64,000 nucleotides of DNA from Shewanella acanthi (GTDB lineage: Bacteria > Pseudomonadota > Gammaproteobacteria > Enterobacterales > Shewanellaceae), in contig NZ_CP080413.1 of the NCBI RefSeq assembly GCF_019457475.1, positions 682,001 to 746,000 of the forward strand, written 5' to 3'. Position numbers and translations under genes: made by a program. Numbering within the stretch: the stretch's first letter is position 1; the number at the start of each line of letters is the position of its first letter. Below, piece after piece: positions 44,790 through 53,435 of the stretch. The notes beneath the pieces were generated by a model. It was not told where the DNA came from. It worked only from the letters and a program-made list of their open reading frames with translations, and did no database searches.

Positions 44790-45419
44790 ATGATTACCTT
44801 ATACGGTATGCCTAAGAGCCGCGCCTTGCGGGTGGCTTGGGTGCTAGAAGAGCTCGGTGTCGATTGGAATTTTTCGTTTGTTGATATGAATAAGGCCGAG
44901 CACAGAAGTCCGCAATTTTTAGCCCTCAATCCCTGCGCTAAGGTGCCAGTATTAACCGACGGCGACTTAGTAATGTCAGAATCCGCAGCTATTTGTCAGT
45001 ATTTAGCTGAAAAATTTGGCAAGTTGCTGCCAGAGGTGGGAAGCGTGGCCTCGGGTAAGCACCATCAATGGGTAAGCTTTATCATTACTGAACTTGAGCA
45101 GCCGTTGTGGACCCTTGGCAAACATAAGTTTGCATTGCCAATGGAGCAACGTCATCCATCGATAATGCCCTGCGCTGTGTGGGAATTTGATAAAGCCGCA
45201 GCGTCAGCCGAAACCATGTTGCCAGAGACAGAGTTCTTATTGAGTGATGAGATTTGCGTTGCCGATATTCTGCTGGCCCATACCCTGATGTGGGGCACCT
45301 TGTTTGAGCAACAAATTCCGCCGAAACTGGCTGCCTATCGTGACCGACTTGCCGCACGTCCGAGTCTTAAGACGGCGATGAAGAAGATGGAAGTCATCGC
45401 AGCCCAAAACCAAGGGTAA
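44790..45419 (+). CDS. Glutathione S-transferase family protein
   Basis: 209 aa. The N-terminal thioredoxin-like domain (MITLYGMPKSRALRVAWVLEEL) has Ser or Arg near the catalytic position. The glutathione-binding block is KVPVLTDGDLVMSESAAICQYLAEKF, core PVLTDGDLVMSESAAI. The helical C-terminal domain has the ICVADILLAHTL N-capping-type motif. It conjugates glutathione or acts as a reductase; substrate is unknown. Confidence 0.88.
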   Translation: MITLYGMPKSRALRVAWVLEELGVDWNFSFVDMNKAEHRSPQFLALNPCAKVPVLTDGDLVMSESAAICQYLAEKFGKLLPEVGSVASGKHHQWVSFIITELEQPLWTLGKHKFALPMEQRHPSIMPCAVWEFDKAAASAETMLPETEFLLSDEICVADILLAHTLMWGTLFEQQIPPKLAAYRDRLAARPSLKTAMKKMEVIAAQNQG

Positions 45420-45469
45420 ATCAAAGCGCAATTGAAGGAGCTTTTAAAGCTCAAAGAAAAGCATCAGTT

Positions 45470-45500
45470 AAAAAAGGGCAGAGGAATATCTGCCCTTTTG
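45470..45500. terminator. Bidirectional terminator between GST and DUF4447 genes
   Basis: AAAAGGGCAGA and TCTGCCCTTTT form an 11-bp stem around GGAATA. Confidence 0.85.
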
Positions 45501-45517
45501 TTCAATGGAGATCGGAT

Positions 45518-46063
<546 letters not shown>

Positions 46064-46471
46064 TTAGTATTTGTTTTTAAGCCAGATATCTTCAACCCAT
46101 TCCCAGAATGATTCCCAGTAGATATCGGCAAAGTCGCCATTTTTCCAAAAATGCACTTGGCCATCCTGATCGATACAGTAGAAGTCATCCCCTAACTGAC
46201 AGATGGCAATTAAGTCCCTTGGTAGACCGATAGACCAAGCATAGCAGGTGACTTCGGGCAGATAGGTGTGCGAATAGGGATCCGCAGCCGTGACAGGCTC
46301 AATAGCCCCATAAATGACGTCACTGGCATAGAGCAGGTATTCCTTAAGCTCCCTCGGTAGTGGGATCAGGATTTGCTCTTCCACTTCTACCAATTGCTCA
46401 AATGTGGGTAACTCCAACGGCACTGGCACGGTTTCGCTGCGTTCTTGGAGTTGCTCAATGATGTCGTGCAT
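46064..46471 (-). CDS. SMI1/KNR4 family protein
   Basis: 135 aa. Typical SMI1/KNR4 pieces are IPLPRELKEYLLYASDVIYGAIEPV, core LPRELKEYLLYAS, then LIAICQLGDDFYCIDQDGQVHFW, core DDFYCIDQDGQVHFW. The family includes immunity proteins against contact-dependent toxins. No toxin gene is adjacent, so this copy may have a general cellular role. It is paired with the DUF4447 gene. Confidence 0.8.
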   Translation of the reverse strand: MHDIIEQLQERSETVPVPLELPTFEQLVEVEEQILIPLPRELKEYLLYASDVIYGAIEPVTAADPYSHTYLPEVTCYAWSIGLPRDLIAICQLGDDFYCIDQDGQVHFWKNGDFADIYWESFWEWVEDIWLKNKY

Positions 46472-46597
46472 GGGATTTCCTTAAGGGTGGCCTTATGGCG
46501 CGGGATTATATAGTTAAACCCCGTTTGATGCGAGGGAGCGAGCTAAAGGGGGAAATTGCTATTCTGCGGCTTGAAGATGCCATCTGCGTAAAATGCG

Positions 46598-46645
46598 TAA
46601 AAAAAGGCGCTGGCATCTTAGTATTTTGTCACTAATCGCCAGCGC
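46598..46645 (-). terminator. Terminator of relV-like gene
   Basis: Stem GCGCTGGC (46607-46614) with GCCAGCGC (46638-46645) plus an inner TTAGT/ACTAA pairing; on the minus strand a T run follows at 46605-46599. Confidence 0.75.
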
Positions 46646-46685
46646 AAGAGTGGAAGCGGGGATGCTTCAAAAAGAAAAGTAAGGG

Positions 46686-47471
46686 TTAAGCGACGGCGGT
46701 ATTAAGCAAACTGCCGTCGGCAACACGTTTATAGTTCAGCCATGCCTTGTGATACAGCTTATGGGATGCCTGACGCAATTTGGCAATCTGTACGGTTTCA
46801 AATTCACTCAACCCCCGTTGCTGCTGTTTCGCTTTCGCTTCAATTCGTTGTATCTGTTCGTAAACCTCATGTTCAGGGCCGCTCTTAATTTCGGCAATGT
46901 CCTTAAGGTGCAATTGCACTTCGGCAATCATGCCTGTATTGGGAAGGCGAACTAACAGATTTAGGTCGCGATAGCCCGAGGCCTTTGGCTCGGCAAAGCG
47001 GTTTTTTTGCTTCACCACTTGAGCCTGCTCACTTAAGGCATGATAGGCCTGCATTAGCTCGTTAATACTGCCGCACACTAAGGTTGCGCGGGCAATATCG
47101 GTAAGCTGACTGGCATCACCGTTAAATTTATGGGCAATTTTATCGGCGGCGCGTTGATAGCTTTTGACTTCAGGCAGAATAAGTTGCGATTGAGAATGCT
47201 GTGTGATTTGCCCCAATAATGTTGCCAACTCAAATTGCGCTTCACCTGCAATGGCATACAGTTCATCTAAATTATTCCAGGCTTGGCGAGGATTCTCGAA
47301 GGTTTGACTACTTAGGGCATAGAGGCCATCGAGATCGTGGGTTTGGGCTTGTCTTTCACTGTAACTGCCAAGCTCGGTGCGGGACTCACTGAGATCGAGA
47401 GGGTTGGCAACACCGGTGCGGGTTGATAATAAGAGTAGAAAGACAAAAAAGGTACGAAACAACTTGTTCAT
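46686..47471 (-). CDS. relV: RelV-like small alarmone synthetase with N-terminal signal-like segment
   Basis: 261 aa with a RelA/SpoT synthetase domain and no hydrolase domain. Key residues are Lys103 (VKSYQRAADK), Asp125 and Arg128 (LTDIARATLV), Leu146, and Glu184 (IAEVQLH). From memory, the residues essential in Vibrio cholerae RelV are K107, D129, R132, L150 and E188; a constant offset of 4 supports orthology. The enzyme should make (p)ppGpp from GTP or GDP and ATP. Oddly, residues 1-22 (FRTFFVFLLLLSTRTGVANP) look like a cleavable Sec signal, which would place the enzyme outside its substrate pool. Confidence 0.8.
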   Translation of the reverse strand: MNKLFRTFFVFLLLLSTRTGVANPLDLSESRTELGSYSERQAQTHDLDGLYALSSQTFENPRQAWNNLDELYAIAGEAQFELATLLGQITQHSQSQLILPEVKSYQRAADKIAHKFNGDASQLTDIARATLVCGSINELMQAYHALSEQAQVVKQKNRFAEPKASGYRDLNLLVRLPNTGMIAEVQLHLKDIAEIKSGPEHEVYEQIQRIEAKAKQQQRGLSEFETVQIAKLRQASHKLYHKAWLNYKRVADGSLLNTAVA

Positions 47472-47616
47472 AACGCCTACTTCCTTATTGAGGTGATACA
47501 GGTCACAGGAACACCTTAGGGTGCTGGCGCTTAATTAAAGCTGAATCAATGATTAAGACTTGTTCATCTTGCCGATTGGCTCACATTCCTCCTTGAATCT
47601 TTAGTCCTAATTTAGC

Positions 47617-47656
47617 AATAAAAATGGCGCCGTTACCTTGCGGATAACGGCGCCAT
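47617..47656 (-). terminator. Terminator of pepO
   Basis: A 12-bp stem (ATGGCGCCGTTA at 47624-47635, TAACGGCGCCAT at 47645-47656); TTTTATTGC follows on the minus strand. Confidence 0.8.
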
Positions 47657-47704
47657 CATCGGGCGAATTCAGCTTGGGGCTTAACCCAGCAAATTAGGTA
47701 AAAA

Positions 47705-49789
47705 TTACCAAATTTTTACGCGTTTCTCTGGAGCGATGTACATAGCATCACCTTGTTTTACATCGTATGTGGTGTAGAACTCAGGCATGTTAGACAGGGC
47801 GCCCAGTGCGCGGAATTCCGCAGGTGAGTGCGGGTCAGTCGCTACGCGGTTGCGCATGGCTTCTTCTTTGGCTTTTGCACGCCAAATTTGGGTGAAGCCG
47901 ATGAAGAAACGTTGATCGCCAGTTAAACCGTCGATAACCGGTGCTTCTTTACCGTTTAGCGACTTCTTATAGGCGCGGTAGGCGATAGTCACACCTGATA
48001 AATCACCGATGTTTTCACCTAAAGTTAAACTACCGTTTACGTGCAGGTCGTCAAACACATAGTAGCCATCGTATTGAGCGATAAGCGCTTTGCCACGGGT
48101 TGCGAACTCTTGTAGATCTTTCTCAGTCCACCAGTCGCGCATGTTGCCTTCGCCGTCGAACTTAGCACCTTGGTCGTCGAAACCGTGGCCCATTTCGTGG
48201 CCGATAACCGCCCCAATACCGCCGTAGTTAACGGCGTCATCCGCTTCCATGTTGAAGAAAGGTGGTTGCAAAATCGCTGCAGGGAACACGATTTCGTTCA
48301 TGGTTGGGTTGTAGTAAGCGTTAACCGTTTGTGGCGTCATATGCCACTCATCTCTGTCGATAGGCGCGCCTAATTTAGCCAGTGACTTAGCATGCTGAAC
48401 TTCGCTTGCGCGAACGGCGTTACCGATTAAGTCATCGGCTTTGATGGTCAGCTTGCTGTAGTCTTCCCACTTGTTTGGATAACCAATTTTAGGATTGAAT
48501 TTAGCTAACTTTTCAGCGGCGGCCAGTTTTGTGGTGTCGCTCATCCACGTCAGGTCTTTGATGCTATCGCCATAGGCGCCGCGCAGGTTTTCAACCAGCG
48601 TTTGCATACGCTCTTTGGCTTCTGGTGCGAAGTGACGCTTAACGTACACTTTACCCACTACTTCGCCTAATACGCCGTTAACCGCAGCAACACCGCGCTT
48701 CCAACGTGGTTCTTGTTCTTCTTGACCGTTTAGGGTCTTAGCGAAGAATTCGAAGTTTTCTTTGTCGAGATCTTCGCTCAAGTTGCTTGCCGCGTGAGTC
48801 AGTACTTGCCATTGCATGTAAGTTTTCCAAGTCGCCAGATCGGTCGACTTGAAAATTTCGTTGAAACCTTGGATAAAGCTTGGTTGATTAACGATGATGT
48901 CAGTTTGTTTTTCTGCACCTAAGGTCGTTAGGTAAGCTGTCCAGTCGAAATCGGGTGCTAAGCTTGGCAGATCTTTAACTTGGTATAAGTTGTAAGTCTT
49001 AGTGCTGTCGCGGGTTTCAACCACATCCCAGTGTTTTTCTGCGATGGCAGTTTCTAGGGCCAGTACTGCTTCAGCGCTTGCTTTAGGATTGGCAAGACCT
49101 GCCAGCGTGAACATTTTTTCGATGTGAGCCAGGTAGGCCTTACGAATATTGACGAAACGCTCTGCTTGATTGAAGTAGTAATCCTTCTCTGGCAGGCTTA
49201 AACCATATTGCCACAGGTGAGTGGCATAACGGCTTGAGTTCTTCGCATCGATATCGATGTAGAATGCCATTGGCGTGCCCGCGCCAATGATTTGGCTGTG
49301 GGCAAAGTATTTTGCTAATTCGTTTTTGTCGGCAAGGGCTGCAATCGCATCAAACTCGCCTTTCAGTGGCGTTACGCCAAGTTTATTTAGGGTCGCAGTG
49401 TCCATAAATGAACGGTAAAGATCGGCCACTTTCTGCTCGTCGGTACCTTCTACTAGGTTTGCTGTAGCAGCCACTTCTTCGATAATGGCTTTAACATCGT
49501 CACGTGATTTTTCACGCAGATCGTAGAATGAACCAATGCTGGTACGATCGCTTGGGATCTCTGCCGATTTTAACCAAGCACCGTTTACGTACTCATAGAA
49601 GTTGTCCTGTGGACGCACTGACTTGTCAAAGTTTTCAAATACAATACCTGAGCTTAATGCCTTTGTTACCGCGGCAGCTGTTGCTGTTTTTGTGGCTTCA
49701 GGTGCTTTTACTTCAGCAGGTTTATCGTTACAGGCAGTCAGACCTGCAATGAGTGAGGCACAGAGTCCCCCAATGAGTACTTTTCTCAT
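47705..49789 (-). CDS. pepO: M13 family (neprilysin-like) zinc metallopeptidase, lipoprotein
   Basis: 694 aa. A lipobox (AGLTAC) puts Cys20 as the lipidated residue, so the enzyme is probably membrane-anchored and periplasmic. Residues 55-420 are the peptidase M13 N-terminal domain. The catalytic domain has HEMGH (531-535) with Glu592 in ENIGD as third zinc ligand, and NAYYNPTMNEIVFPA for substrate binding. It cleaves short peptides. It is isolated, with its own terminator. Confidence 0.93.
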   Translation of the reverse strand: MRKVLIGGLCASLIAGLTACNDKPAEVKAPEATKTATAAAVTKALSSGIVFENFDKSVRPQDNFYEYVNGAWLKSAEIPSDRTSIGSFYDLREKSRDDVKAIIEEVAATANLVEGTDEQKVADLYRSFMDTATLNKLGVTPLKGEFDAIAALADKNELAKYFAHSQIIGAGTPMAFYIDIDAKNSSRYATHLWQYGLSLPEKDYYFNQAERFVNIRKAYLAHIEKMFTLAGLANPKASAEAVLALETAIAEKHWDVVETRDSTKTYNLYQVKDLPSLAPDFDWTAYLTTLGAEKQTDIIVNQPSFIQGFNEIFKSTDLATWKTYMQWQVLTHAASNLSEDLDKENFEFFAKTLNGQEEQEPRWKRGVAAVNGVLGEVVGKVYVKRHFAPEAKERMQTLVENLRGAYGDSIKDLTWMSDTTKLAAAEKLAKFNPKIGYPNKWEDYSKLTIKADDLIGNAVRASEVQHAKSLAKLGAPIDRDEWHMTPQTVNAYYNPTMNEIVFPAAILQPPFFNMEADDAVNYGGIGAVIGHEMGHGFDDQGAKFDGEGNMRDWWTEKDLQEFATRGKALIAQYDGYYVFDDLHVNGSLTLGENIGDLSGVTIAYRAYKKSLNGKEAPVIDGLTGDQRFFIGFTQIWRAKAKEEAMRNRVATDPHSPAEFRALGALSNMPEFYTTYDVKQGDAMYIAPEKRVKIW

Positions 49790-50175
49790 GTTCTTTCCTT
49801 TGAGTTTGTTTTTGTGCCCAATTTAGGGGCTATTTGGCAACTAAACGGGATTGCTTCAGGCGCAACGCCCGTATGTTAATGCTTATGCTGGTTTTTAAAC
49901 AAGGTTGTTACAGTTTTTTGCCAAGATTTATTATCTTGGAGTTGTAACTAAAAATTACCATAAACCCTCACCCCGCAGCGGTATTAACGCGGTTCGATAA
50001 AAAGCCTATTAACTTGCAAGTACTTAGGTATCACAAAGGTTCTATGTGGCTAAAATCGATTGCTTGGCTTTGACTGAAATAATTGGATTGGTGCTTTGCG
50101 AACTTAGGGTATTCTTTGCCCTTTATGGACGCTGGCCCCATAATATGGCTGAATTTTTTGAAATTGAGTAATCAC
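49790..50175. other. Intergenic region between pepO and rsuA
   Basis: 386 bp between divergent genes, presumably carrying both promoters. The rsuA frame stays open upstream to 50083, but those codons are not conserved. No repeat or RNA gene was recognised. Confidence 0.4.
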
Positions 50176-50865
50176 GTGCGTTTAGACAAATTTATTTGTG
50201 AGTGTACCTCACTGACTCGAACCCTAGCCAAAAAGGCTTTGCACCGCGGTGACATCACCTGTGATGGGGTTGTCGTGAAGGATTCAGGGTTTAAAGTTAT
50301 TAAGGGCATGCAGGTTTGCCTAGAGGGCGAGCCAATATCGCTGATTGGAGAGCGTTATTTGATGCTCAATAAACCCATCGATACCATTTGCTCAACCATC
50401 GACGAGGTCTATCCATCGGTATTAAGTCTGCTCGATATCGAAAAGCCGGAGACTTTGCATATTGCTGGGCGATTAGATGTCGACACCACGGGCTTAGTGC
50501 TAATAACAAGCGATGGTCAGTGGTCCCATAAAATCACCTCACCCAAAAAGGAATGCGGCAAGCGTTATCTGGTCAATCTCGCTGAACCTGTAGATGAAAG
50601 CTTAATTCCGATTTTTGCAGCGGGGATTGAGCTGCGTAACGAGGATGGTCTGACAAAACCCGCGCTGCTGGAGATTATCGAGCCAAACTTAGTTCGGCTA
50701 ACTATTACCGAGGGTAAATACCACCAAGTTAAGCGGATGTTTGCAGCTCAAGGCAATCATGTTGTGGGGCTACACCGTGAAAGCATTGGTAGCATTGAAC
50801 TTGACCCACGTCTTGATCTCGGAGAGTGGCGTTACCTCACTGACGCTGAAATTGCTTCGATTTAG
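50176..50865 (+). CDS. rsuA: 16S rRNA pseudouridine(516) synthase
   Basis: 229 aa from GTG 50176, which begins MRLDKFI as in the family; the longer frame from 50083 adds 31 unrelated residues. An S4 domain (1-60) is followed by the synthase domain with catalytic Asp101 in AGRLDVDTTGL and EGKYHQVKRMFAAQGNHV. It isomerises U516 of 16S rRNA. Confidence 0.92.
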   Translation: MRLDKFICECTSLTRTLAKKALHRGDITCDGVVVKDSGFKVIKGMQVCLEGEPISLIGERYLMLNKPIDTICSTIDEVYPSVLSLLDIEKPETLHIAGRLDVDTTGLVLITSDGQWSHKITSPKKECGKRYLVNLAEPVDESLIPIFAAGIELRNEDGLTKPALLEIIEPNLVRLTITEGKYHQVKRMFAAQGNHVVGLHRESIGSIELDPRLDLGEWRYLTDAEIASI

Positions 50866-50893
50866 TCTCAATTAAGCCTGTGTTACTTGCTAT

Positions 50894-50919
50894 AAAAATG
50901 CCGCCCTAGGCGGCATTTT
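50894..50919. terminator. Bidirectional terminator between rsuA and DUF4097 gene
   Basis: AAAATGCCGCC and GGCGGCATTTT form an 11-bp stem with a 3-nt loop. Confidence 0.85.
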
Positions 50920-50922
50920 AGG

Positions 50923-51915
50923 TTAATTCAGTGTTACTTCAACCTTGGCGCTACCTTGAGTTAAGGTTTTTAGGATCAAGTTTCCGCTGATGGTATTCAT
51001 AGTGACATCACCCGATCCCGTCCCGGTTTCAAAGGTCAGTGATTCACTTTGAACATACTTACTTTTTTGTGGAACGTCTTGGCTTAAACCGTTTTTAATT
51101 TTGCCACCTGGGCCGCCATTTAAGTCAAAGCTGGCATCGGGAAGTTCAACGAAGCGGGTTGTAATATCGCCGCTAACGCTCTCAAGGTTTGCTTTATCGA
51201 AACTTTTGCCAACAATCACTTCGATATCGCCGCTCACGGTTCTCACCGAAATACTTTTTGCCAATCGAAGGTCGGCGATAATTTCCCCTGAGACCTGCTC
51301 TATTTTGACTTTTTCAGCTAGGGTTTGGCTTTCGAGTTCTCCACTCACCAGTCGATACTTAATTTCACCTTTACTTTCAGTATCTTTAATATCACCAGAA
51401 ACAGTATCCAGCATGGTTTTGCCGTCAAAGCCTTTGGTGGTGATATTACCCGATACTGTGTGCAGCGAAGGTGTACCACCTAAACTATCGGCAAGGATAT
51501 TGCCGCTCACCGTGCTGAAGTCAATTTCTCCTTGGGTTTGAGTAATTTGAAGATTGGCTGAAACTGTATCGGCACTTAGCTTGACCGTTCTTGGTACTTT
51601 AATGGTGAGCTTCGAACCATCCTGATCGCCGCCGTTATAGTGGCGTGGCATTTTATCTTCGATGTTGAGGTTATTGCCCTTTTGCTCAAAGATAAAACCT
51701 TCGCTCATTTCATCGAGTGTACCAGTGACGCTGACTTCACTTTGATCCCAACTCTCGATATTGATATCGCCCCGTTGGACTTTGATTTGAACTTGGGTGT
51801 CGCTACTGATCGCCAATTGTTTATCAACGCTTTGCGCGGCAAACACATTGCTTAGCATGCCAAGATAGAGGGTCGAAAACAGTATACTGATTTTCGTTAG
51901 GGAAGAGTGGGTCAT
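50923..51915 (-). CDS. Exported DUF4097 beta-repeat protein
   Basis: 330 aa with signal peptide ending NVFAA. The mature part is a run of short beta repeats, each with a TVSGDI/TVSGNI-type turn (at least seven copies, spaced about 17-20 residues), as in DUF4097 adhesin-like proteins that form a beta-helix. Location should be periplasmic or cell surface. It is the third gene of an ECF sigma operon and overlaps the putative anti-sigma gene by 4 bp, so it is likely a target or component of that stress response. Confidence 0.82.
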   Translation of the reverse strand: MTHSSLTKISILFSTLYLGMLSNVFAAQSVDKQLAISSDTQVQIKVQRGDINIESWDQSEVSVTGTLDEMSEGFIFEQKGNNLNIEDKMPRHYNGGDQDGSKLTIKVPRTVKLSADTVSANLQITQTQGEIDFSTVSGNILADSLGGTPSLHTVSGNITTKGFDGKTMLDTVSGDIKDTESKGEIKYRLVSGELESQTLAEKVKIEQVSGEIIADLRLAKSISVRTVSGDIEVIVGKSFDKANLESVSGDITTRFVELPDASFDLNGGPGGKIKNGLSQDVPQKSKYVQSESLTFETGTGSGDVTMNTISGNLILKTLTQGSAKVEVTLN

Positions 51916-52505
51916 AGGGAGTTTCCTTGTGTTGGGTTCTTGATGGAGAGGCTTTGGCCCTGTTGTAACAGATCGATTTCACGCTGTTGCACCCATAGCC
52001 AAAGCTGCCAAAGTTGTTTATCCGTTGGGTTTGCCTGCAGGGCGCGGTAAATCTGCTCACCTGCACGTTTTAATTCTTCAATTCCCTGCTCCAATGGCGC
52101 GCCGAGGCGAGTGGTTTGCCAGACGAGGGCATTGGGCGTTTGCTGCAGGTTTTTAAGCTGAGCCTCGTGGGTCTGAGCTATCTGCACTAACAATTGCTGC
52201 AGCGCCTGATTGTCATCACTGACTTGGTTCAACTGGGGATTGTCTGACATAGCCGTTATTACATTGCTGATATCATTGTTATTTAAGGATTTTATTCCTA
52301 GTGATAGGGCGATGATGACCCCAGCAGCAATAGCCCATTGTGACCACACCTTAGTGCGGCTTGCCTGAGTCGCCTGCTTAAGTGGCGATCTGTCCATTCG
52401 TTGTTCAATTTGTTGCCAAAGATCCTGCGAAGGCGCGATATCTTTTGGCATTTTACTAATTAACTGCTGGAGCTGTGCATCACTGGAACGCGGTGTTTGA
52501 GTCAT
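51912..52505 (-). CDS. Putative membrane anti-sigma factor
   Basis: 197 aa. The N-terminal cytoplasmic stretch (MPKDIAPSQDLWQQIEQRM) resembles the sigma-binding start of many ECF anti-sigma proteins. One transmembrane helix (about 52-67, AIAAGVIIALSLGI) follows. The periplasmic part is glutamine-rich and coiled-coil-like. There is no zinc HxxxCxxC motif. It overlaps the sigma gene by one base (stop/start) and the DUF4097 gene by four, indicating tight coupling. Confidence 0.72.
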   Translation of the reverse strand: MTQTPRSSDAQLQQLISKMPKDIAPSQDLWQQIEQRMDRSPLKQATQASRTKVWSQWAIAAGVIIALSLGIKSLNNNDISNVITAMSDNPQLNQVSDDNQALQQLLVQIAQTHEAQLKNLQQTPNALVWQTTRLGAPLEQGIEELKRAGEQIYRALQANPTDKQLWQLWLWVQQREIDLLQQGQSLSIKNPTQGNSL

Positions 52506-53038
52506 TACAGCATCTCCTGTAGTAATTGCCTGGCCCTGTGGTATTGAGTCTTACTCGTCCCAACGGCAATACCAAGCAATTGGGCGATTTCATCATGTTG
52601 ATAGCCCTCTATTGCACACAACACGAATACGATTCGTGCTCTTTCGGGCAACTTGAGAAGCAATCTGTCTAATCCCTGATACTGTTCATTTAATCCTGTT
52701 GGCTCCAATTCAGCTTCCATTGGAATAAAGCGTGCCCAAAAGGATTTTTGTTTACGAATACTGCTCAATGCCTGATTGACACAAATACTATGTAGCCAAG
52801 TTGAAAACTGACTCTCTTGGCGAAACTGTGGCAGTTTTTGCCACACCAAAATAAAGCATTCCTGTGTAATTTCTTCGGCTTGGCTAACTTGGCCACACAA
52901 ACGTAACGACAAGGCGTAGATGCGTTGATGGTGGCTTAAGTACAGTTGCTTAAATGCCTCTCGATTGCCTTGGCTGGCCAAGGCGACCAGTTCAAATTCA
53001 GGCATTGCGCTATTAAGTGGGGGGAACCCTGCCGTCAC
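52505..53038 (-). CDS. ECF-type RNA polymerase sigma factor
   Basis: 177 aa. Region 2 is visible as FKQLYLSHHQRIYALSLRLCG, core YLSHHQRIYALSLRL, with EEITQECFILVWQKLPQFRQ, core ITQECFILVWQKLP. Region 4 is LPERARIVFVLCAIEGYQHDEIAQLLGIAVGTSKTQYHRAR, core HDEIAQLLGIAVGTSK. There is no region 3, as usual for ECF sigmas. Followed by anti-sigma and DUF4097 genes. A matching ECF promoter lies 38-63 bp upstream, pointing to autoregulation. Confidence 0.88.
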   Translation of the reverse strand: MTAGFPPLNSAMPEFELVALASQGNREAFKQLYLSHHQRIYALSLRLCGQVSQAEEITQECFILVWQKLPQFRQESQFSTWLHSICVNQALSSIRKQKSFWARFIPMEAELEPTGLNEQYQGLDRLLLKLPERARIVFVLCAIEGYQHDEIAQLLGIAVGTSKTQYHRARQLLQEML

Positions 53039-53075
53039 TGTACTTTCCTGTCCTAGTAAAATTCGTTGTCAATTT

Positions 53076-53101
53076 GACGCTTTGGGATGAGTAAAAGGTT
53101 T
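53076..53101 (-). promoter_or_regulatory. Candidate ECF sigma promoter
   Basis: On the minus strand AAACC (53101-53097, followed by TTTT) lies 17 bp before CGTC (53079-53076), the AAC/CGTC pattern of many ECF promoters. The predicted start would give a leader of about 30 nt before the sigma gene ATG. Confidence 0.5.
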
Positions 53102-53435
53102 GTAGCGAGATAAAAAATTTTTATATTTTTGGCTGTCGCATCCATTCTACATTTCTATCGGTATTGCATATATGCAATTTATTTTAATAAGGTACTGATA
53201 AATAAGTTGTATTTATCATTTTGGTAACTGTTCATTATTAATGTGGCGCTAATTTTGCAGTGCCATTGACGGGGTTAGCACTGATTTAACCGTTAAACGT
53301 AGTGCGAAACTCAGGCTGAAAAATGCGCAAGACCTATTATCCGGAAAGATTTTCTGGTCTATGCCAAGCTTTTGCTGTTAAGGCATAAACTCCAAGCTAT
53401 ATTTTATGGGATGTCAGACATTTAGGGGACTTTAT
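53102..53435. other. Intergenic region between ECF operon and chemoreceptor
   Basis: AT-rich 334 bp. Apart from the ECF promoter at its left edge and the AGGGGAC ribosome binding site before 53436, nothing was recognised. Confidence 0.4.

Noticed and set aside
46064..46471. SMI1/KNR4 protein as immunity gene of a polymorphic toxin locus
   Set aside because: No Rhs, CdiA or other toxin gene is adjacent, so an immunity function is not claimed.
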